A stretch of 64,000 bases of DNA from contig JXTB01000305.1 in assembly GCA_002914805.1 (NCBI GenBank), forward strand, positions 441,674 to 505,673, written 5' to 3'. The notes beneath the pieces were generated by a model. That model was not told the origin of the DNA and searched no databases. It worked only from the letters and a program-made list of their open reading frames with translations. Every line of letters begins with the position of its first letter. The first letter of the stretch is position 1. Below are positions 34,081-46,496 of the stretch, in pieces. A program made the position numbers and the translations under genes. The DNA comes from Parasponia andersonii (lineage: Eukaryota; Streptophyta; Magnoliopsida; Rosales; Cannabaceae).

Positions 34081-34400
34081 CCCTACTGAATTCATATCTT
34101 TAGATATTTGGATAACAAGTCTAAATATTTCTCTTTTCTTAAGAGATTTTAGTTCTTCCTAGATTACATCTTTCTATTTTGGCTAATCATTTCTACGTCG
34201 ATATTCTTTGATAGATTTTAGTTCAAGATCTTCGCTTTCATTTGTTATATCAGTAGCGACTACGTATATAAATATATTGTTAACAATAATTTTATCACGA
34301 TTCTATTCATTTCCTGAGCTAATATAACTTATTGAGATCTCTTTATTTTCAATATCATCACGTACTTAAACCTCTTCTGGAGTTATTTGTTTAGTTATGT

Positions 34401-35700
34401 CAACTGCTTATTTTGATAATGCAATTCTTTCATCAGGAATACTGTCATCTTCAAGATGACCAATTTCTATAATATATAATTTTTTCTTCTTAGAGATTTT
34501 ATCTTTAGAGCTAATTAGTCTACCACGCTTCATGCGTGTCTTAAACTCACATGTTGTTATTCCTAAAGATTGTCCTATAGAAACATCAATCTTAACTGGA
34601 GTATTTACAGCCAGTATATGAGATATAGTCACTCTCTTTGTATCAGTGAATGTATCAGGCAATTAATTTATAATATTTTATAAATGTATAATTTTTTGAA
34701 CTTCTAGTTCACATTGATTAGTGTGAGGATCAAAATGAGATGATGATGATGCATTCTAAGAAATTTCAAGTTATTTTTCCGGCTGTTATTTTTCTCTCTC
34801 TCATAGTGGGAATATGGTTTCATCAAATTGATAATCGATAAATCGTGCCTTGAAAACATCACCTGTTAGAGGTTTAAGATATTTGATGATAGAAAGAGAC
34901 TCAAAACAAACATAAATTCCCAACTTTCTTTGAAGGTCCATCTTGGTGTATTGTGGTGGACCGATTAATACATATATTGCACAACTAAAAACTCGCAAAT
35001 AGAAAATATTTGGTTCTTGACCAAAAATAAATTGTAATGGGGAGTATTTTTGATAGCCTATGGGTCTAGTACGAATAAGGGGAGCAACATGTAATACAAC
35101 ATGCCTCTAAGCAGAAACATGCAACTTTGTTCTCATTAATAAAGGTCTAACAACTAATTGAATGTGTTTAATAAATGATTTAGCTAAACCATTCTGTGTG
35201 TATATATAGACAATAGGATGATCAATATTAGTTCTAATTGATATACAATAATCATTAAAACCTTAATATATAAACTCACTGGCAATATCAAGGTAAATAG
35301 TCTTTATTATATAGTTTGGAAGTTGTATTTTTAAACGAATTAATTGAGCAAGAAATCTCACAAATGCAATATTGTGAGCAGATAATAAACAAATATGTGA
35401 CTAATGTATTAAAGCATCTATCAATACCATAAAGTATCTAAATGGTTCACACACTGGATGAATAGGCCTACATATATCTCATTGAATTCTTTCTAGAAAT
35501 ACAGGAGACTCAACTGCAACTTTTATTAGAGATGGCCTAATAATTAATTTGCCTTGAGAACAAGCCCTACAGAAAAATTCATTGGATAAAAGAATTTTTT
35601 AGTTCTTTAATGGATGTCCATGTGAGTTTTCAATAATTCTTCGCATCATAATTGGCCCAAGATGACCTAAACGGTTATACCAAAGAAAGAAAACTTTAGG
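34401..35700 (-). pseudogene. Copia integrase and linker, broken
   Basis: Fragments such as KMDLQRKLGIYVCF (usually PQRRLGIYVG) at 34998-34801, the region 35700-35000 with many stops, and the linker 34662-34408 follow the order of a copia integrase and its C-terminal extension. Confidence 0.65.
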
Positions 35701-35796
35701 ATCATAATTCTTTTTAGTCATCATATTATGTGATTCAATTATATTTATAAATGTGTAATACAACCCAAAGGAAAAGAGATATAACTCTTCTAGTAT

Positions 35797-36162
35797 TTAC
35801 TTCTGGCTTGAGATAATGAAAGTAATGTAGAGACATTCTATATTATTTTTATTTGTAGTCTCAATATGATACCCATTGCAATGTATATCTTTGAAACTTA
35901 GCAAATTTTTTCTAGATTTGCTAGAGAGTAAAACATCATTTATAATTAATTTTGTTCTTCTGGGTAGTATTATTATAGTTCTTCTAGAGCCTTCAATTAT
36001 TTTTGTGATACCTGAAATTATATTCACATTTGCTTTTGATAATGATAATTTTATGAAATATTTTTTATCTTTAAGAATTATGTGTATTGTCGTACTATCT
36101 ATCAGACAAATATCTTCACCATTGGTCTTCGAACTAATATTAGTGAAATCTATATTTTTCAC
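35797..36162 (-). pseudogene. Copia protease region
   Basis: An open frame of 121 codons: CLIDSTTIHIILKDKKYF, then ISGITKIIEGSRRTIIILP, then LLSFKDIHCNGYHIET. The Asp-Ser-Thr replaces the usual DSG/DSA active site. The nearby CCHC knuckle is at about 36535-36500 (LC-RCG). Confidence 0.75.
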
Positions 36163-36653
36163 AAATTAAAGCAAAAGAACTATAATTATTAGATGAAAGA
36201 CATCATGAAATACATAATTTAAGAAAAGCAATACATTAGATAAACAGGAATTAAAAGTATCACACAAGGATTACATAATCTAACACACAATAAACTTAGA
36301 TATTAATAGCCCATTATCAATTTTTCTCGATTGATATTCAAAAAAATCTAAAATATCCAAATGGGCAAAATCCATAAGATCATTTTGTTCAATAAAGTTC
36401 GTCTCTATATTCTTTCCTTTTTCCTTCAGTGATGCTTGGTAAAGGTCAACAAGATATTTAGGTATACGACAGGTATTGACCAATGTCCTCTTATACCACA
36501 TCTTTAGCAAAGATTATCAGGATTTTTAGATGGTTTATATTATAAACCTTTTATATTTTCTTGCATCTCTTCATTATTTCCCAGCTTCTAGTGAGTTGCA
36601 GTATTCTTGAAATTTGAAAAATTGTTTTGACCACCACAATGCTAAGAAAAATT

Positions 36654-37334
36654 TCAACCATGCCCCCTGCCATGATCATGACCTCGACCACGACCATGAC
36701 TACGTTTATAGCCATAATTAGTAGTTGATACATCATTTACTTCAGGAAATATTATCGAACCAGTCTGGCGAATTTCATAGTTTTTCATTAATAGCTCATT
36801 ATCTTGTTCAGCAACCAGTAAATATGAAATCAATTCGGAATATTTTTTAAAACTATGCTCCTGATATTGTTGCTGCAGAACAATATTCGACGCATGAAAA
36901 GTAGAGTTTGTTTTTTCTAATATATCTTCGTTAGTAACTTTTTCTCCATATAATTTTAATTGAGAAGTAATTTTAAATATTACTGAATTATATTCGTTGA
37001 TTGTTTTAAAATTCTGCAAACGCAGGTGCATCCAGTCATAATGAGCTTTAGAGAGTATCATAGTTTTCTGGTGGTCATATATTTCTTTTAAATTTTGCTA
37101 TAGCACAGATGGGTCCTTTACAGTTAAATATTCATTTTTCAATCCCTCGTGCAAATAATACCGAAGGAAGATCATGATTTTTGCATGATCATGAGTGAAT
37201 GCATCATTTTCTTCTTTAATTATATTTCCAAGATTCACGGGATCAAGGTGGATTTTAGCATCAAGTGTCCATGCCAAATAATTCTTACCCAAAATTTCAA
37301 GGGCAACGAATTCAAGTTTTATGAGGTTTGTCAT
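36654..37334 (-). pseudogene. Copia gag
   Basis: 37334-37098 reads LEFVALEILGKNYLAWTLDA, then YLTVKDPSVL, the retrotransposon gag N-terminus. A single TAG (37099-37097), where a Trp codon would fit, interrupts it. 37061-36654 continues DWMHLRLQNFKTINEYNSVI and ends in a Gly/Arg/His-rich stretch near the knuckle. Confidence 0.85.
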
Positions 37335-37382
37335 TGTGAAACCTGGCGAGATTATAACGGCTAGAGGCTTGTGTTGATAATG

Positions 37383-37537
37383 TATTATAAATAATATTAG
37401 GAGTATATAATATACGAGCTTAAGAATACTAATGCTAAATCAAAGAAATTGATATGAGAAAATATTTTCTCTTCTTTCTTTCACACTTCTCTTATTTCTT
37501 TTCTTTTGTTCATATTTCAAGTAAAATTGATAAGCCT
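37383..37537 (-). repeat. Right (5') LTR of the copia element
   Basis: A direct repeat of 32876-33034. The primer-binding site next to it is not clear. Confidence 0.65.
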
Positions 37538-37622
37538 ATTGTAGATAACATTATCATTGGTAAAATATGTTATTGTAGATAACTTAGTATTAAAAGGAAT
37601 ACACGAAGTAAAGCTTTTACAC

Positions 37623-37675
<53 letters not shown>

Positions 37676-38156
37676 ATTGACTTAAAAGCAAGTCCCGTAA
37701 AGGCCTAAACTTATCTAATAATAGCTTGGTTCAACCGAAGCAAATTAATCCGCTTACATGAAGGGTAAAGCAAAACAACTAGTTTAAGTGCACAAAGAAA
37801 GATTATAAAATTCATTTCATGAACCTATATCTAAAAGCAAATTAATAGAAAAGATGCACGACCAAAACTATGAATTTCTAATAAATAAAATAATTATCTT
37901 TTCACCTCAAGTGTTAGATTTGAATATCCTTTTTCTTTTAAGAGGTGTTACAGGGAAGGCTTAACTATTAACTAACATGAGTATCTGAATAGAATGATAA
38001 AAGAAGAGTGGGTTGCAAACTTACGGTGGAGATAGAATTCTGAACAAAGATACCAATAGTTTTATCTAAAACTTTACTTGCCAAACAAATTATGTCGGCA
38101 ATGCCTTTTTTTTTTTGGTAAACTCAATATAATAATAACAAAAAGATAAAAAGTAA
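37538..38156. other. Spacer with (TA)n microsatellite
   Basis: (AT)n at 37625-37673, about 24 units. No gene was recognised. Confidence 0.85.
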
Positions 38157-38165
38157 TAAGTAAAT

Positions 38166-39064
38166 GGGTTAGTGGTACTATTAGTTCCCAACTTATTATC
38201 ATTTTGGCATATGGACCCTCAACCTTTTTTTGTGGCATTTAAATACTAAATATTTTTCTTTTTTGGTATTATTGGTCTTTTTGGCATATTCCATCAAAGA
38301 TTCTGTTAAAATTCATTTGAATGAGAAAATTTTGTATCATTGATCTCAATTTTTCAATTGTTTAACAAATTGGTCCCTATTTTTTTTTACTCATATTTCC
38401 AATTAATAATATTGCATTTGTCATTCTTTCGGAAAATTAAAATTTAAAGACGGATATAAAACAAATAGTTCATTTAAAAACCAAATTCAAAAAAAAAAAA
38501 GAAAAAATATACTAATAAATCTTAGTTTATGTCAAACTATAGTAACTTCATGAATAAAATCAAACTAAAGTTACTTTATGAATAAAAAATAATTATTTAC
38601 ATACATATTTTTATACTAGTCAAATTTGACTAAAAATTTACCATATTCATTAAATGTTCACGTAATTATGAATAGTTATTCTAAAAAAAATTAATTAATT
38701 ATCTGCAGTAAATAAGCATAAAAAGTTTTATAGTTTTCCATTAAATATTTATTTATTTATATTATCGCATCTGTTAATCTTTTGAAAAATTAATTTTTTA
38801 AAATATTGATAGATACAATATTGTTAATCGGAAATATAAGTACAAAAAAATGGGGACCAAATTGTTAAACAATTGAAAATTGAGATTAACGGTGCAAAAT
38901 TTCTCTCATTCAAATGAATTTTAACAGAATCTTAGATGAAATATGCCAAAAGGACCAATAATACCAAAAAGAGAAATATTTAGTACTTAAACGCCACAAA
39001 AAAAAGGTTGAGGACCAATATGCCAAAATGGTAATAAATTAGGGACTAATAATGTCATTAACCC
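38166..39064. mobile_element. Mutator-type foldback element (MITE), 899 bp, with 9-bp target duplication
   Basis: The ends are GGGTTAGTGGTACTATTAGT and, inverted, GGGTTAATGACATTATTAGT. The arms pair for at least 270 bases (shared CATTTTGGCATAT, GGTATTATTGGTC, AAAATTCATTTGAATGAGA). TAAGTAAAT lies directly outside both ends (38157-38165 and 39065-39073), the 9-bp duplication expected for Mutator-like elements. There is no coding sequence. The centre is AT-rich. Confidence 0.92.
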
Positions 39065-39073
39065 TAAGTAAAT

Positions 39074-39667
39074 CTAATCAGAATTCATCAAATATCTAAT
39101 AGACACCTGAATTCAAAATTTTAGAATTAGACAAACAAATATATAATTTATTAAATGTTGAGATTTATATACTAAAATTCAATAGGCTTAAACATAATTA
39201 AAAAAAAATTATTGAAAAACTTAGGACTTAAACTAAATTTTATATCAGTTTGATCAACTCAAATTAAATACAATCAATTAATTATCTGAGAAAATAATTA
39301 AATTTTATTGAAATGAAACTCTTAGTCAATATAAATAAAAGAGAAATTATACTAATTCATGATATTATAAAAAATAAAATTATTTTAATGAACTTAATAC
39401 ACGTCAAATTTGTACCAATAAGTTTGTCCGAAGCATTTTACTACAAAAAATTTCTTAAAAGATGAACATTAAAAATTATAATAAATTATTAGATCAAGTA
39501 CTAAAAAAAAATATACACATATAACACTTGTACAAAAATGCAACACAATCAGATTATTACTGACTCTTTTCATTATGTGAGAATTGGGTATCATATGTGG
39601 GATATCACAGTTATGCTAAAAACCCATTAAAATATATCAAACTTAAAACATTATGGTTATAGTCTAA
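39074..39667. other. AT-rich spacer between two MULEs
   Basis: No gene was recognised. Confidence 0.6.
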
Positions 39668-39676
39668 TTTATTTTA

Positions 39677-40870
39677 GGGTTTTTTTTTTTTATCTTTTTC
39701 CCCCCTAAATATGGGGTTTGTCTCACTTTATCCCTCAAATTATGAAAAGTTGCATAAATTCCCCCTGAACATTAAAAATCGTCTTTCTGTTGGGCTATTT
39801 AACGGAAAAATACAATACCCGACTTAATTTCAGGGGTAATATAGTAATATAACAATAATCTTTATTAATAAATTTTAAAACCAAACTTAATTGGGGAAAA
39901 AAAAAGATCAACCCTTCCTCATCTCTCACCGTTCAAAACTCGAAAGAGAAAAAATGGAGGCCTAACAACGCCATAAAAACTCCAAAGCTTTCTCTACCTC
40001 TCCTTATCCTCAACCGCTGCAGACCGATCACCTCGAACCCTACTCCGTCTTCCGGAATAAGATTTCTCTCTCCACTCTCGCTTGCCCATCCACCGCCTCC
40101 GCCACCGTCGATTTCTTCTCCTCAACACCTCCGCTGCCGCCGATGACTCGGGGCCGGTTGTTCCAGTATCTCCAGCGCTGCAGCCTCCTCCTCGTGGAGC
40201 CGAGCCGAAGACGTAGCTCGTGATGATGAGCCGTGACTTGAGATTGGCTGGTTCCATGGTAATAGTAAATTTTAAGAGCCCTATGCTTCAGCTACATAAA
40301 GGTAGACTGATTTTGGTTCAATTCAGTTCATCGGAGATAATGGCTATTCAGTTTCTATGTAACTTATTGGAAATTTGAGTGTTTTTTTTTTCATTCATTC
40401 AAGAGAGTGGATTTTTGGGATTTTTTAATCTCCAACTCCGGTGGAGCAAAGATTCTCGTAATACTGCTATTCAACGTGTCTCTGATGTTATCAAATATAT
40501 ATGATCCAACTGTTTGGTATAATTTGCTTCTTCAACTGTTTTTGCCATCTCCAATTGCTCCACTCCAATTTTTTTTTTTTTCTTTTTCTCATTCGAACGG
40601 TGAAAGATGAGGAAGAAGATGGGATTTACCTTTATTTTTATTTTTTTTCGATTAAGTTTGATTTTAAAATTTATTAATAAAGATTAATTATTATATTACT
40701 ATATTATCACTGAAATCAAGTCGGGTGTTGTGCAGGTGTGTTTTTCCGTTAAATAGACTAGCAGAAACACGATTTTTTAATGTTCGGGGGGAATATATGC
40801 AACTTTTCATAATTTGAGGGGTAAAATGAGACAAACCCCATATTTCGAGGAGAAAAGATAAAAAAAACCC
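39677..40870 (+). mobile_element. Pack-MULE, 1194 bp, with captured gene fragment and 9-bp target duplication
   Basis: Long inverted ends run about 39677-39935 and 40600-40870. They share GGGTTTTTTTT, TATGGGGTTTGTCTCA/CATATTT, TAATTTGAGGG and CCGTTAAATAG on opposite strands. TTTATTTTA flanks both sides (39668-39676 and 40871-40879), a perfect 9-bp duplication. The interior from about 39945 to 40545 is sharply richer in G+C and holds two exon-like pieces of a cellular gene. This is the definition of a Pack-MULE. Confidence 0.9.
39990..40540 (+). pseudogene. Captured exons 1-2 of a TRF4/PAPD5-like non-canonical poly(A) polymerase
   Basis: 39994-40100 reads DHLEPYSVFRNKISLST and later VDFF. After a one-base shift near 40121 it reads SAAADDSGPVVPVSPALQ, then (with stops) EIGWFHGNSKF and SPMLQLHK up to 40305, followed by a donor-like GTAGAC. 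An acceptor-like TTCATTCAAG (ending 40403) precedes VDFWDFL, then SRNTAIQRVSDVIKYI in a shifted frame to about 40500. Plant TRF4/PAPD5 proteins have PYSVFRNEISLST, GWFR.N.RFKSPMLQLHKEI.DF.DFL and SRN.A...V.DVI..IWP in this order. The catalytic nucleotidyltransferase motif lies beyond the captured part. Frameshifts and stops make it a pseudogene. The assignment rests on my memory of the family and needs a search. Confidence 0.65.
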
Positions 40871-40879
40871 TTTATTTTA

Positions 40880-41899
40880 CTAATTGTCATGCCGTTCTTC
40901 ACATAATTTTGTTGCAATCATCAGCAAAAATAAAATAAAATAAAATAAAAATAATAATTTTGCTGCAACAAACTTTCAATTTTTGCTATTTTTTTTTTCG
41001 TTATTGAATTATTCCCGCTTTGATTTGATTTTTCTCGTTTGACTTCAGTTTGAATTTGATCGATAACTTTCCGTATAAAATACATTTAAAATATGAGTGG
41101 TTGAACCTAACTCGGATTAACCAAATAATTTGATATTAGGTTGTCTGTATAGCAACCTGGTAGCTATATTTTTTTCGTTTTTGGTGTATTGATTTGTATT
41201 ATTAATTTCCATTGCAATTGTTTTAGAAAGCAATTACACATACCGAATAATTGTTTATCAGTTCGTTAGTCTTAAAATTTTATATTTGACACGATAATTT
41301 TTTGGGAAAAAATTTGTTTTTGCACAAGATTATTGTTAGAGTGATAGCTAAAAAATGCCACCCTAAATCGTAAACCTACTACAAACCCCTGTTTGGGGGT
41401 TGATACTTGATAGATTGATATTTTATCTTTATTCTTTTATCCCCGGTAAATGCTTGTTTATATATTTGCATCTTTTTTCAAGGGTCGAATTTGAATAGTT
41501 TTCACTAATTTGAACACACCAAAAAAAAAATGTAAGAAATGTTTTATTCATATTTCTGTAATGTAGTGTACTTTTTTTTTTATAATTTTTGTAATTATAA
41601 TTAATCCATGCTTTGATTGTTAATTACACCCCTTCTTTAGTTTTAGTTTGGTTGGTAACTATAACGCATCTCTACAAGAAACACTCACAATGAAAAAAGG
41701 CCAAATTTTATAATTTTTGTTGATTCTTCAGAAATGATATAGGGCATTTATAATCTTATTGACTCTAGCATCTATTCGGAAAAAAAAAAAAAATAAGCAT
41801 CAAACACCCATTAATCCCATATAGTATTAATTAATAATTAAAAGTAAAAGTAAAAACTCAATTTCATTCGTAGTACTACTATTGTTATTAAAACTAGAT
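40880..41899. other. AT-rich spacer
   Basis: AAAATAAAATAAAATAAAAT repeats at 40929-40950. No gene was recognised. Confidence 0.6.
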
Positions 41900-42470
41900 A
41901 TGTATTGTGTGGATAGAAACAAAAAACTTACCATAAATGCAAAATTAAACTCAGTGTCAAAATATGATTTTAGGAAATTGATACGAACCTCCTCGCCAAC
42001 GTTGTGACGAAACCCGCTACCAAATCTGGAACGCACCCAAGACCTTTCAAGTTTGATGGAGACCGCGACCCGTTGCTTAACATGTAGCAAGAACCTTGGT
42101 ATGTTGAAGACGCCACAAACGGGATGGAAAATCCGTTTGATAAGTCAAGTTGAACGCCACAAGGAATTCCTTAATAAGTTCAGAACAAGTTTCTTCAAGA
42201 ACTCAAGAAGAAAAACTCTCTCTTTTCATTAATATGCAAAATCTGGTCTTAAAATATTAGGGGCGGCACCCTTATATAGCAGGATACCCTGCTAGGGTTT
42301 TGAGTGTAAAATTCCTAAACTACCCTTAATGAAGAGACAGAAAAGAAAAGCCCAAAGAAACACCCCAAAGAAAAGCCCAAAGAAAAGCCTAAAGAAAAGC
42401 CCTAGAAACACTCAGAAATTAAAACACTCTATAAAGATGAAAATACAAAGAAAACGTGTCTACATCAAAT
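41900..42470 (-). mobile_element. Ty3/gypsy LTR (3' side), minus strand
   Basis: The minus strand has a TATA box in TGCTATATAAGGGTGCCG (about 42283-42266), then AATGAAAAGAGAGAG and GTTCTTGAAGAAAC, the usual layout of a gypsy LTR promoter and leader. Directly upstream on this strand is a gypsy polyprotein tail. A short A/G/C-rich repeat (AGAAAAGCCCAA units, about 42340-42410) lies in it. The outer end is not certain. Confidence 0.6.
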
Positions 42471-42489
42471 TATGATTCTCCCATTGCAC

Positions 42490-42760
42490 GTGTATGATGG
42501 ATTCGGCATGTAATGGCTCAAATGACGTGTTTGGCTGATTGGTTCTCAACCGGATCGGCTTGGATGAGTAAAACCAACCTTTGTTCACTTTCAGTTGTGA
42601 ACACGCTTTCTTCTTGCTGTAGAACTCTCCGGACTAAGTTATTAAGCTCTTCTTTGAATCTTTTAGCTCTAGCCCTGGTCATTGGTCCAACAGGAACTTG
42701 TACTGGTCCACGAGTCTTGACCGTCCTGATGTCCTCATCAGAAATTTAGCGAGAAATCCG
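42490..42760 (-). pseudogene. Ty3/gypsy polyprotein C-terminus
   Basis: The minus strand reads TRGPVQVPVGPMTRARAKRF, then KEELNNLVRRVLQQEE, and ends VENQSAKH. GPMTRARAK followed by a short helix is the standard C-terminal tail of plant gypsy polyproteins just before the 3' LTR. Only the last 75 or so codons remain. Confidence 0.7.
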
Positions 42761-43475
42761 AACTAAAACAAAATATGTGATCTAGCACCAAAATTCTTTT
42801 AAAAAACATCTCAAAAAAAAAAAAGAACATTTTAAAAAGAAATAGAAAATTTTCGATCTTAATCATTAAACTTTAATTCGCTATCTGTTACGATTTGAAC
42901 TAAAGAAATTAAATTTGGATAATAAATATTGAAAATTCAACCACATTGCCTAGAATTTAGAAACTTTCTCATGACTTTTATCATGCATCACTGTACTCAT
43001 CTAATAATATTGCAATCTCAAAGTGAAATTATGTCTCTTCTATACTATGTGTTGCATAAATGTCCTTTTAGCCATACTCCTTTTTTAGGTTCTAACTTCT
43101 AAGTTCTAATCCATAGTCTCCGAAAAAAAAAACTTTAGGCTGCATATTGTAGGGTCATCCATAGGACTCAAATTTTCATCCGAATAGAACGAATGGTTAT
43201 TAATTGGCTGTACTATTTTAATAATACACATAATGAAACTCTTCTCTCTCTCCCCTCACACATTTCTCTGGCTTGACCTCTGTTACCCATTCAAACCCAG
43301 AACATGGGCAACATGGACCTAGAATCCATTCCGAGAATAAGACTTCTAGAAAGAGAACATGGAAATAAAATTTTCCCAGAAATTCGAAAAACATGGAACA
43401 CTTGAAATACTCATTTTTTTTTTCTTTTTCCCCTCAGTTTCGCTGCGGTATTTTGGTCTACAATAGTATATGTAA
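42761..43475. other. AT-rich spacer
   Basis: CTCTCTCTCTC at 43243-43254. No gene was recognised. Confidence 0.5.
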
Positions 43476-43476
43476 T

Positions 43477-44005
43477 ATGTTTGGTACATTATACGAGAAC
43501 TCTGTATTATATTAATTAAATATAATACTGGTTATACATTTGTATTGTACTATTTAATACGACATTAAAATTTAACACCATATGAAAAATATTATGTAAT
43601 ACGGAAAAATGTCTATATGACATCGTATTATAACAATGATTTTTATCACTTTCTTTATCCTTAATTTCTCTCTCATCCTTTTCTCTTACATGCTTCTCTC
43701 TCACATCACTTTATCCTTTTTAAAAATTAGAAATTAGAAAGTGATATTTTTGAAAAATAGTATTTTAGAAGTGATATTTTTCAAAATAACTTTATTTTAA
43801 ATATATTTTTCCCAATGAATTTTTAAAAGTGATATTTTCTAAAAATTAATTTTTAATGCAGTATCTTAATACAATGCAAAACCAAACATAATACTGTAAT
43901 ATAATAATACAATATAATATATCACAATAAAATACAATACAAAACCAAACATAATATTGTAATATAATAATACAATATAATATATCACAATATAATACAA
44001 TACAA
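43477..44005. mobile_element. MITE-like AT element with two 63-bp tandem copies
   Basis: TTTGGTA near 43480 and TACCAAAC near 44003 are inverted, and both are followed inward by TATTGTATTATAT-like sequence. Tandem copies of a 63-bp unit (CAAAACCAAACATAATA, then TATAATAATACAATATAA) occupy 43868-43930 and 43931-43993 and differ at only a few bases. A related AT/TTTGGT-rich segment lies at 51635-51720. Confidence 0.55.
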
Positions 44006-45640
44006 CGTGTCCTACCAAACATCATCTTAAATGTTTAATGGGATAGCCCAGCAAGCTTGTATACGTCGATTTTTGCTTCTTTTTGTTAATACTATTGATT
44101 TTGCCTCTAACTCCTCCCATGTTTGTCCGATAATTTAAGGATAGGAGCTTTTCATCTTTATCGATTCTCCCTTCATTGCAATGGAGTAAATCTGTCCATC
44201 TAAGAGCGTAACAAGCACGAATTTTTAAGAAACCTAATGATATAAAAAGCAAAAAATTTAATTATTTACTAACAAAGTAATATTCAATATAGTAATTCTA
44301 ATATTTAATATTGATCAATAAATTACAATGGAATTATTAAAATTATTTAATTAATTGATGTTAAAAACCATATCTATTTGTCAAAATAAATAAATAAATA
44401 AGAACCGACCGTGCTCGGTGTTAATAATACATGTAAAGATATGTATATATTAAATGGAAAGAAAAGACAAGAAAGCGTTTAAGGATTAAGTGAGAATAAT
44501 TGAGGAATTTATAGTATTAAGTGATAAAAAAAAAGTGTTAAATGACCGAAGAGTTTGATACGAGAATAAGTCTATATTTAACGTGACTCGTAGTTTGTAA
44601 ATTCTATTAACCACAAAATTCCTTTTGCTAGTGTATATCTTATACACATATTTATAACTGATGGAGTTTATAATTTTGACAAAGCAAGTATCTTAAATAT
44701 TAAATAAGAATAATAAAATTGGAAGCACAAATAAATTGAGTAAGGGCACGTGAGGTATTTTTCTGGAAAATTAATTAAATTTTATGGGTAGAATTGAAAT
44801 TTATGAAAGTTGAGTCAAGGCGCCTGCCCCCACTCGTCCCTTACTGAGTTTGTCTCTGATTACATGTATCACAATGTACCAAAAGTTCTATGCATTCATC
44901 ATCCTATGCTCCAGAAAAATAGCAGGCTAAAACCCAAGGCCACACTAGAGACGTGAAAATAAAAAAAGGAAATTTATAACTAAGACGTCTACTATGCCTC
45001 CCACAGTGAAAAAAGGATTCACATGTTTCTAAAATTGACTCATTATTATGTTACACGTATAAAATAACGTTGATATCATATTCTTTAATAAATCATAAAA
45101 TACATTATTTTTCAACACACCCGAAATTATTTCTACCATAGCCACTACCACCAACAGCACTTTACTACCATTGTCGATCCCAATCCTAATCTCCAAAGCA
45201 TCTTTGCTCGACTATGATCAAAAGATTTCAACCGCGGTTGAACTTGCACTATCGCCTTTTTGGCTGTTCTGATCGATTTTTGGCTAAGTTCAAGCGACTA
45301 GTCCAAAAATTTTCGACCATTATTTGAATGGGGTCAAGCCACAGTTCGATCATAGTTGAACAATCTCGACTTTGGTCAAATATGGTTAGTCATCTTCTCG
45401 TCAGAGTATTTTTCACTTTTGATTTTTCGATTTTATCAAAAATTTTGGAATAAGGTCGAGTTTATGGTAATTTTTGAATTTCAAAATTTTCACCGAATGA
45501 AAATCTTAATTTTGTGAATAGTTTATTTGTTTTTGTTTCACTTTAGAAGATGATCAAAATTGATAATGTCCCTTAAAAAAATTAAAATTTGAATTATTTT
45601 GAAAGCTTTTCTGCCTTATTCTAATATAACAAACGTGCAT
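44006..45640. other. AT-rich intergenic
   Basis: No gene was recognised. The minus frame at 44022-44252 lacks any family feature. Confidence 0.5.
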
Positions 45641-45711
45641 CATTTCTCATTAAAAAAGAAGTATATATATATATAATATACATATATATATATATATATA
45701 GGGCTAAAAAA

Positions 45712-46125
45712 GAAGTNAGAGAGAAAGAACATTAATGATGCACGTCTTTTCATATACTTCATTATAGCTATTGGATCACCATCTTATGGTGATCCAACGG
45801 CTAAAAAAAAAAACCTACCTATAGATAAAGAAAAAAAATACCTATTGGATTGGCAACCATATATATATATACATATATATATGGGCACCAATTCAGTAGG
45901 AATTTTTTTTTTTTACCTATGTATAGATATCAATTTGGCCAATAAAAATTTAGCATGCACATTTTTTATTATAAAAAGTAAGAGAGAGAAAGAACATTAA
46001 TGATGCAGGTCTTTTCATGCACTTCATTATAGCCATCAGATCACCGTTAGACGGTGATTTAATGGCTAAAAAAAAAATATCCACCTATAAGTAAAGAAAA
46101 AAAATACTTATTGAATTGGCAACCT
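45712..46125. repeat. Two direct repeats of about 145 bp around a MITE-like centre
   Basis: 45718-45862 and 45980-46122 match along their length: GAGAGAAAGAACATTAATGA, then TCTTTTCATGCACTTCATTA/TATACTTC, a palindrome-like GGATCACCATCTTATGGTGA/GATCACCGTTAGACGGTGAT, and GATTGGCAACC/AATTGGCAACC. The spacer has a TA tract and CAATTTGGCCAATAAAA. Confidence 0.8.
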
Positions 46126-46496
46126 ACATATATTTAAGAACAAAGCAACAATGTGAACAACCATAATTGTATTTCTAAACCTAAACTATAGTTAATCCTA
46201 TATTTTCCTATATCAACCGAGTTTATAAAATGTGTCTAAATTTAAAAAGGACTAAAAGTTTAAACTTTGATAATAACATATGTCCGAGTTATTTTTCTTT
46301 ACATTTATAATAATTGATAGGCACTGGATCCGGCTTTTAAAACCGAAAAAAAAAAAAAAAAAGAAATGTGTCAGATCTGTAACCCTATATTTGTCAATTT
46401 CACAAGCCCATCAAAAACGCAACAAAACAAAAAAAAGAAAAAGAAAATCGTCGTTTGAAAAACACGTATACACGTCCCCCGTTTTAAGTGGATAAA

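Larger units (their letters stand above)
32876..37537 (-). mobile_element. Ty1/copia retrotransposon, degenerate, with two LTR-like ends
   Basis: The minus strand carries, from right to left, gag, CCHC knuckle, protease, integrase, reverse transcriptase and part of RNase H, the copia order. Direct repeats of about 155 bp flank it (32876-33034 and 37383-37537). They share ATTATAAATAATATT, GAGTATATAATATA and TAATGCTAAAT and diverge by roughly 15 percent by eye, so the insertion is old. Stops and frameshifts break every domain. RNase H is cut short and joins the left LTR directly at about 33035. Confidence 0.88.

Noticed and set aside
39994..40257. Minus-strand Arg-rich frame in the Pack-MULE
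   Set aside because: It is the complement of the captured poly(A) polymerase-like exon, which matches in the plus direction.
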